In this document: piece by piece, positions 25,473 through 29,340 of the stretch
How the letters are laid out: the number at the start of each line of letters is the position of its first letter
Numbering within the stretch: the first letter of the stretch is position 1
From: a virus
IMG/VR virus record: IMGVR_UViG_3300020439_001078
Coordinates: 1-29,340 of that record
Direction: 5' to 3' (one strand)
Length of the DNA: 29,340 nt
Made by a program: the position numbers and the translations under genes
Notes under the pieces: generated by a model
Databases searched by the model: none
Seen by the model: the letters and a program-made list of their open reading frames with translations, nothing else
What the model was told of the DNA's origin: nothing

Positions 25473-25571
25473 GGGGTGAGAGGACTTTGGTTTATAGACT
25501 GAAGCCCCCTCAAAAAAAGTCTGGTGACCTGTAAGTAGGTCAAACTCCATACCCAAATGTATGGTATTTCT
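25473..25571 (+). terminator. Convergent-gene spacer with hairpins, probable transcript ends
   Basis: The 99-base gap between the tape measure and gp32 stops, which point at each other, contains two perfect inverted repeats: TGACCT-GTAAGT-AGGTCA (25525-25542) and CCATAC-CCAAAT-GTATGG (25547-25564). A weaker AGACT...AGTCT pair (25496-25500, 25518-25522) also occurs. On the plus strand the second hairpin is followed by TATTTCTTT. On the minus strand the first hairpin is followed, after a few bases, by a run of seven T. Neither is a textbook intrinsic terminator, but both directions have stem plus T-rich tail. Confidence 0.45.
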
Positions 25572-26492
25572 TTACTCTTCGTTTGCTAGTTTAGCAAAGT
25601 ATGAAAGAGTGTCATCATCATCATCCTTAGATGTGATTTCTGGTTCTGGTGCAGAAGGAACTACTTTTGGTTCTGCTTCTCTAGGTGAGACTGCTTCTGC
25701 CGTTTTATTGAGTGATTCATTCTTGACAGTTGAACCACCACCAGTTGCCTGACCAAGGACTACCTCAAGACGAGACTTGAGTTCATCGTAAGACTTGTAG
25801 GTCTTAGGGTCAGTGAACTCTGTTACTTCATGTAAAGAGTTATAAGTTGCTTCGAGTTTTGCTTCGTCTGCTTCGAAGAGTGCAGAAGGTTCTTTGAACT
25901 CTGACTTATCATAGTTCCTGTAACCTGCAACATTGCGGATTTTCAATTGAAAGTCTGCACCTGCCCAGAAGTCAAAAGGATTGACTGGTTCTTCGCCTGG
26001 AAACTCAGGTTGCATTTTATCCATAATCTTGTCAAAGATTTTCTTACCGTAATCATAAAGGAATACCTTTCCTTCATTCTCAGGTTTAGCAGGGTCACTC
26101 ACGACCAAGATGTTGGAAACATAGTGAAGTCTGCGTTTTTGTTTTCTAGCAGTTTCCTTATCTTCCTCAATCCCAGAGTTCCACAATCTACTATTGTGTT
26201 CACTCACAGGGTCTTTCTCATTGAGAGTAGTCAGTGACTTCTCCACATACCACTGCCCAGTTGGGCCTTTGAAGAAATGGTCAAAGTATCTTACCCATGG
26301 TAAGTCTTGTCCTTCTCCTTGTGGTAGAAAACGAATCTGTGCGAAACCGTTCCCACTCTCATCGACAGTAGGTTTCCAGAATCGTAGGTCTTCGTATTTG
26401 TTTACAGTCTGCTTAGTACCAGACATCTCTGCGGCTGCAGATGCGAGTTTGCTAACATCAGTTCTGTTAGACTTTAGATTTGCAAAAGACAT
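25572..26492 (-). CDS. 32: Single-stranded DNA-binding protein gp32 (306 aa)
   Basis: The OB core is clear: [15 protein letters not shown] (T4 GNGQAVIRFLPSKN), [16 protein letters not shown] (T4 FKKNGKWYIETCSST), [20 protein letters not shown] then [17 protein letters not shown] (T4 [36 protein letters not shown]) and [13 protein letters not shown]. The C-terminus is an acidic tail ([19 protein letters not shown]), the usual site for contacting replication partners. It coats ssDNA in replication and repair. The protein contains no cysteine, so the T4 zinc site (His64, Cys77, Cys87, Cys90) is absent. A GGAG lies seven bases before the ATG at 26492, and a consensus sigma70 promoter with a palindrome precedes the gene, so it is separately expressed from the genes upstream. 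Confidence 0.95.
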   Translation of the reverse strand: [306 protein letters not shown]

Positions 26493-26554
26493 ATGTATTC
26501 TCCGTATTTTTGCGTATTATGTGTATCCACTTTATTCATAATATAATGTTGTGT

Positions 26555-26583
26555 ATTATACCCTAATGGGTATGCAATGTCAA
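26555..26583 (-). promoter_or_regulatory. Consensus sigma70 promoter for gp32
   Basis: The minus strand reads TTGACA (26583-26578), 17 bases, TATAAT (26560-26555): perfect -35 and -10 hexamers at optimal spacing, just after the stop of the gp33-like gene. Transcription would start near 26548, leaving about 56 bases of A/T-rich leader before gp32 with a GGAG Shine-Dalgarno at 26503-26500. Confidence 0.88.
26558..26573. promoter_or_regulatory. Palindromic candidate operator inside the gp32 promoter
   Basis: A perfect inverted repeat ATACCC-TAAT-GGGTAT (plus-strand reading) fills most of the promoter spacer and half of the -10 hexamer. A protein bound there would block RNA polymerase. The same arms could form a hairpin only in DNA or in transcripts coming from upstream, because the site lies before the predicted +1. 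Confidence 0.5.
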
Positions 26584-26589
26584 GCGTTT

Positions 26590-26859
26590 TTATTCTGGTA
26601 ATGACTCCCCAGATTTTGGAAGGAAATTGAGATTCATTGCTTCTAACTCAATCTTCTCCTTGATAGATGTAGAGATATACTTCTTTACATCCTCAACTTC
26701 TATTGTGTTCTCTTCACACAAATAAATGACTGCATCCATGTAAGTCATTACTTTCTGCCTTACAGTGTCTTCAATCATTTTAGAAAACTTTTTCTTTGAT
26801 AGAAAGGATGCAGTATCACCACTGCTATCCACTCCACCCATAATCATATCAACCTTCAT
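26590..26859 (-). CDS. 33: Late transcription coactivator gp33-like (89 aa)
   Basis: A small acidic protein whose second half (MTYMDAVIYLCEENTIEVED, then VKKYISTSIKEKIELEAMNL, then NFLPKSGESLPE) matches my recollection of gp33 proteins of marine T4-like phages. T4 gp33 (112 residues) bridges host RNA polymerase and the sliding clamp gp45 to activate late promoters together with gp55. The neighbourhood supports this: gene 33 lies beside gene 32 in T4 (32-59-33). The presence of several TATAAATA late promoters in the window fits a phage using the gp33/gp55 system. The start overlaps the preceding gene by 11 bases. Confidence 0.72.
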   Translation of the reverse strand: MKVDMIMGGVDSSGDTASFLSKKKFSKMIEDTVRQKVMTYMDAVIYLCEENTIEVEDVKKYISTSIKEKIELEAMNLNFLPKSGESLPE

Positions 26860-27421
26860 CTTCTTCTGCCCATAATTCTTCTAGTTCTTTTGTCCATACT
26901 GTGCCAATGTCTGGATACCAAGTATTGTAACTCCTTTTAGGATTACCATCCTTGTCGTATGCCATTGCCAAACAGACTTTCTGAACTCTATGTTCACGAT
27001 TCTCACCGTATCTGAAGTCTAACCACACACCGTGTGTTAAATACTTCTTCATATTATGTATATAAGTTGAAAGGTCTTGATATTCCATTCGTTCTTTGGA
27101 ACTACTAGATGTCCTATAACTCCTTATACCTTTAAGTTGTGCTTCGCACTCCTTTAACCATCCCTTTACTTTCTTCCAGTGTATCCAATGGTCTTCTGGC
27201 ATGTCGAGAAGAGAAGGGTGAACAGATTTACTACCATCCATTCCCCTTGCTTCTCTTGCTTTGGCAAGTCTCTCAGATGCAGCCTTCCTTTGCTCTTCAG
27301 ACATTGGTTTGCGTTTGCGAGTAACTTTCTTTCTCTCAAACCCAAGGTCTTCCATCGCCTTAGATAGTTTGGCATCACGAGTTGCTTTTGCCTTTTCAGC
27401 AGGGGTCAGTTTCTTAGACAT
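26849..27421 (-). CDS. Basic hypothetical protein upstream of gp33 (190 aa)
   Basis: I do not recognise a named family. The N-terminal 65 residues are a very basic, Ala-rich helix (PAEKAKATRDAKLSKAMEDL; KRKPMSEEQRKAASERLAKA, then REARG), which could contact nucleic acid. The C-terminal 125 residues look like a compact domain (HWIHWKKVKGWLKECEAQLK; YIHNMKKYLTHGVWLDFRYG; YDKDGNPKRSYNTWYPDIGT). In T4 the gene beside 33 is dsbA or 59, but neither resemblance is clear. The start has no Shine-Dalgarno: the whole upstream gap is an 18-base palindrome. It overlaps gp33 by 11 bases. Confidence 0.6.
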   Translation of the reverse strand: MSKKLTPAEKAKATRDAKLSKAMEDLGFERKKVTRKRKPMSEEQRKAASERLAKAREARGMDGSKSVHPSLLDMPEDHWIHWKKVKGWLKECEAQLKGIRSYRTSSSSKERMEYQDLSTYIHNMKKYLTHGVWLDFRYGENREHRVQKVCLAMAYDKDGNPKRSYNTWYPDIGTVWTKELEELWAEEDEG

Positions 27422-27447
27422 AATATACTATATAGTATATCTTAGAC
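27412..27447. repeat. 18-base perfect palindrome flanked by 8-base direct repeats
   Basis: ATATACTATATAGTATAT at 27423-27440 is a perfect palindrome that occupies the gap between two minus-strand genes. It is bracketed by direct repeats TCTTAGAC at 27412-27419 and 27440-27447; on the coding strand these include the stop of the SH3-fold gene (GTC TAA) and the start of the next (ATG TCT AAG). Confidence 0.6.
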
Positions 27448-27717
27448 TGCGACAAAAGTCAACAGTGTATCTGGTCTAAAACTTCTCCACTCATTCAAGT
27501 CTAAGTCAAAGACTTTTACAACAGATTCGTTCTTTGTTTCAGAACCTTCTGTCTTAGGTCTCTTCTCAGACGGTATTAACTCTGACTTCAGAGTTGCTTT
27601 CATCTCACGAACACCACCATCTTTCACCTTAGTAAAAGATAGGTTAACAGTATTCTCTCGTAAGATGTTTACGATTTGGTCGTATGTCAATTCAAGATAA
27701 GTGCTAGTCCCAGTCAT
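27442..27717 (-). CDS. Small SH3 beta-barrel-fold (DUF2693-like) protein (91 aa)
   Basis: The pattern ELTYDQIVNILRENTVNLSF then TKVKDGGVREMKATL, and later VVKVFDLDLNEWRSFRPDTL, is that of small SH3-fold proteins common in T4-like phages (start helix, x-V-x-F-T-K-x-D-G-x-x-R-x-M-x-A-T-L strand, closing V-x-D-x-x-x-x-x-W-R-S-F-R). Their role is not established. Three in-frame ATGs exist (27738, 27723, 27717). Only the last has a well-spaced Shine-Dalgarno (GAGG at 27728-27725, seven bases), so I choose 27717; it overlaps the preceding 53-residue ORF by 14 bases. Confidence 0.7.
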   Translation of the reverse strand: MTGTSTYLELTYDQIVNILRENTVNLSFTKVKDGGVREMKATLKSELIPSEKRPKTEGSETKNESVVKVFDLDLNEWRSFRPDTLLTFVAV

Positions 27718-27865
27718 TGTCATACCTCGTAGTTTCATGATAAGTTTCTGTCACACCGATTTGGTCAAAATACTCATCAGTATCTTGCCAGTGCAATGCA
27801 GAATTATCATCGTAATCCTCGAAGGGTAAATCCTCAGAGATTACTTTCTTCTTTCTTCCAACCAT
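27704..27865 (-). CDS. Small acidic ORF between the receptor and the SH3-fold gene (53 aa)
   Basis: The ORF runs from ATG at 27865 to TAG at 27704-27706. It has a strong Shine-Dalgarno (AAGGAG, five bases before the ATG) and begins nine bases after the stop of the TonB-dependent-receptor-like gene. The product starts with a basic patch (MVGRKKKVISED) and is otherwise acidic (LPFEDYDDNSALHWQDTDEY). No family is recognisable. The good ribosome site and tight fit between two genes make it likely real. Confidence 0.6.
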   Translation of the reverse strand: MVGRKKKVISEDLPFEDYDDNSALHWQDTDEYFDQIGVTETYHETTRYDNDWD

Positions 27866-27874
27866 AATCACTCC

Positions 27875-29340
27875 TTATAATATAGTGTTGAAACTAAGTT
27901 TAAGTCTGCGTCCCCCAGAGTTGTAGTCTGGAATGAACTCATACTTGTTATCCAATAAATCCTCTACCTCAACTTTTATCTCTGTGGCAAAGCCTGGATA
28001 CCAACTGAAACTGATATTGAAAGTATTGACATCATCAATCTCTCTGCCATCAAAGTCAGCACCTTTATCGAATTCTCCAAGATACTCAACATTGAATCCT
28101 GCATACTTATAAGACACCTTAGTCCTATAGTCAGGAACTCTTAGTTTATCCGAATCAGTGAACTCACTATACACGAACAAACTACCTTTGTCAAGCGAAA
28201 TCTGATTTTGAAATCTAATTCCTTTGGATATGTAACTTCCAGTATTGATATAAGAATAAGAGTTCATATCAAAATCTATTCCTTCACTAAACTCATAGTA
28301 ATATAAAGACAACCAGTCGTTGCCTATCTCTGCTCCATATCCTTGTTCTGGTAACAAGTCTGGATTAGCAGATACCCATGAGTCCCCAAACTGTTCGTAC
28401 AGATTGGGTAATCTATAACTGTTACCTACGGAGAATCTCAATCCGTCATTCTCTAATCCTAGTCTTACAATGTGTTCGTCCTCTTCGTATCGATAACCAA
28501 CACTCACATTATCATTTGACCAGATGTAATAGGCAGAGTATGTTTCTCTCTCCCTTTCTCCGTAGGTCTCCTTCTGTCCACTAATGCCTAGTTCGTGACC
28601 AAGCATATCTACCAAAGTAATGTCAGCATAAGTTCTGTCTGATTCCATATCATATCCAGTATTATGCGTTGACTTATTATTAGTATAACCCAATGTAAAT
28701 CTATCATGGTCAAGAGAGACATTTAACTTCTCACCTTCCACATTGCAATCATCACTGACTGCAAAATTAGTGTCATAACAAGTGTCATACTCATAGTAAT
28801 AATCAATCAGTTCAATATTGAAAATGTCATACCCTGCTTTGAATGTCTTGTTTTCATACCAATCCTTCTCAGTGTTGGTTGACTTTACTGAACCTTGAGT
28901 TCCTTTATAGTAGGCAAGTTGAACATAATCATATTCAAGTATTGCTTTGGTTTCATCTTCTGCTACTTGAGTAAATAGATTCCTGCCAAAGTTCTCTTCT
29001 AAAAGAACCACACCTGCCATAGAACCACTACCAAATCTTACACTGTTTGCTCCAGTGATTACAGTTATTTTCTGTCCAGTAGATAAGTCATGACCAAAGT
29101 CATACCATCCAGAACTGGGGTCATTTACTGGAACACCATTCTTAAATACTCCAGTGTGTTTAGTGTCTGTTCCTGATAACTGAATACCATTAAACCCACC
29201 AAGTATAAATGTCTTAGTAGGTTGAATGGTTTCTAAAAGGTTATCTTCGGTTGGGTCTGTATTATCTTCTGCAATATATGCCCCAACAACAACTACTTCT
29301 TCGATTTCTTTTGCTTCTATTGTTACAGAAAACAATAGTG
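27875..29340 (-). CDS. TonB-dependent outer-membrane receptor-like protein, 5' end outside window
   Basis: Residues are numbered from a TTG at 29335. The frame is open to the right edge and its first residues (LLFSVTIEA) look like the end of a signal peptide, so the true start lies outside. IEEVVVVGA (11-19) is a TonB-box-like motif. A shortened plug follows: VFKNGVPVNDPSSGWYDFGH (63-82), then ITVITGANSVRFGSGSMAGV (90-109), the classic IExxxGxxSxxYGxGAxxGV signature. About 380 residues of alternating aromatic beta strands form the barrel, with YRLPNLYEQFGDSWVSANPD then LLPE (307-330) matching the N-P-x-L-x-P-E barrel motif. VEDLLDNKYEFIPDYNSGGR (457-476) is the standard penultimate block before the last strand (LKLSFNTIL). 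Cys186 and Cys197 could form a loop disulphide. It would lie in the host outer membrane. Total length is below BtuB (about 594), so it is a compact receptor. Its stop is nine bases before the 53-residue ORF, in the same direction as gp33/gp32. Confidence 0.85.
   Translation of the reverse strand, partial: LLFSVTIEAKEIEEVVVVGAYIAEDNTDPTEDNLLETIQPTKTFILGGFNGIQLSGTDTKHTGVFKNGVPVNDPSSGWYDFGHDLSTGQKITVITGANSVRFGSGSMAGVVLLEENFGRNLFTQVAEDETKAILEYDYVQLAYYKGTQGSVKSTNTEKDWYENKTFKAGYDIFNIELIDYYYEYDTCYDTNFAVSDDCNVEGEKLNVSLDHDRFTLGYTNNKSTHNTGYDMESDRTYADITLVDMLGHELGISGQKETYGERERETYSAYYIWSNDNVSVGYRYEEDEHIVRLGLENDGLRFSVGNSYRLPNLYEQFGDSWVSANPDLLPEQGYGAEIGNDWLSLYYYEFSEGIDFDMNSYSYINTGSYISKGIRFQNQISLDKGSLFVYSEFTDSDKLRVPDYRTKVSYKYAGFNVEYLGEFDKGADFDGREIDDVNTFNISFSWYPGFATEIKVEVEDLLDNKYEFIPDYNSGGRRLKLSFNTIL

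Noticed and set aside
25473-25571. A small RNA gene or attachment site in the convergent gap
   Set aside because: The inverted repeats are short and sit between two gene ends; terminator-like function is the simpler reading, and no tRNA-like fold or direct repeat pair was seen.
29333-29335. TTG as the start codon of the receptor-like gene
   Set aside because: The frame stays open to the window edge and the residues before the TonB box look like the end of a signal peptide, so the true start is outside the window.

Overview
The window looks like about 29 kb of a T4-like myovirus genome, AT-rich and densely packed. It carries most of the baseplate and tail-assembly module plus part of the replication/late-transcription module. 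The protein style (DUF4815 virion protein, small SH3-fold protein, gp32 without zinc cysteines, phage late promoter TATAAATA) fits the marine T4-like group that includes cyanophages and pelagimyophages. No photosynthesis genes are present. A TonB-dependent-receptor-like gene points to a Gram-negative, probably heterotrophic, marine host. The host assignment is inference.

Layout. (1) 1-21078, all on the minus strand and read right to left: gp48 tube cap, gp53 wedge, gp27-like hub, gp5 OB/lysozyme-fold hub protein, a long protein ending in a peptidoglycan amidase, a gp5C-like beta-helical spike, an unknown baseplate-region protein, gp25, gp6, a gp7-position wedge protein, gp10-like, gp8, a 1739-residue DUF4815 protein, a 67-residue coiled-coil protein, a repeat-containing fibre-type protein, and a fibre/virion protein that runs off the left edge. 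(2) 21079-21128 is a divergent control region. (3) 21129-25472, plus strand: gp4 head-completion nuclease, a conserved protein (perhaps gp2-like), a gp54-like tube initiator, gp26, a 63-residue partner ORF and the gp29-like tape measure. (4) 25473-25571 holds hairpins between convergent genes. (5) 25572-29340, minus strand: a TonB-dependent-receptor-like gene cut by the right edge, a 53-residue ORF, an SH3-fold protein, a basic hypothetical protein, gp33-like late coactivator and gp32.

How they work together: gp25, gp6, gp7-like, gp53, gp8 and gp10-like would form the wedges. gp27-like, gp5, the spike and the amidase form the hub and cell-puncturing device. gp26 and its partner, the tape measure, gp48 and gp54 initiate and measure the tube. 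gp33 would activate the late promoters found at gene junctions here, and gp32 has its own sigma70-type promoter.

Most notable: a phage-borne TonB-dependent receptor upstream of gp33/gp32; the T4 gp5 functions spread over three genes, with the lysozyme glutamate replaced by alanine and an amidase gene alongside; an eight-T slippery run at the gp26 stop codon consistent with -1 frameshifting; two late promoters whose predicted start is exactly the A of the ATG (leaderless mRNAs); and a consensus sigma70 promoter with an embedded palindrome before gp32. No tRNA, CRISPR array or insertion sequence was seen, and no gene-free stretch exceeds 100 bases.
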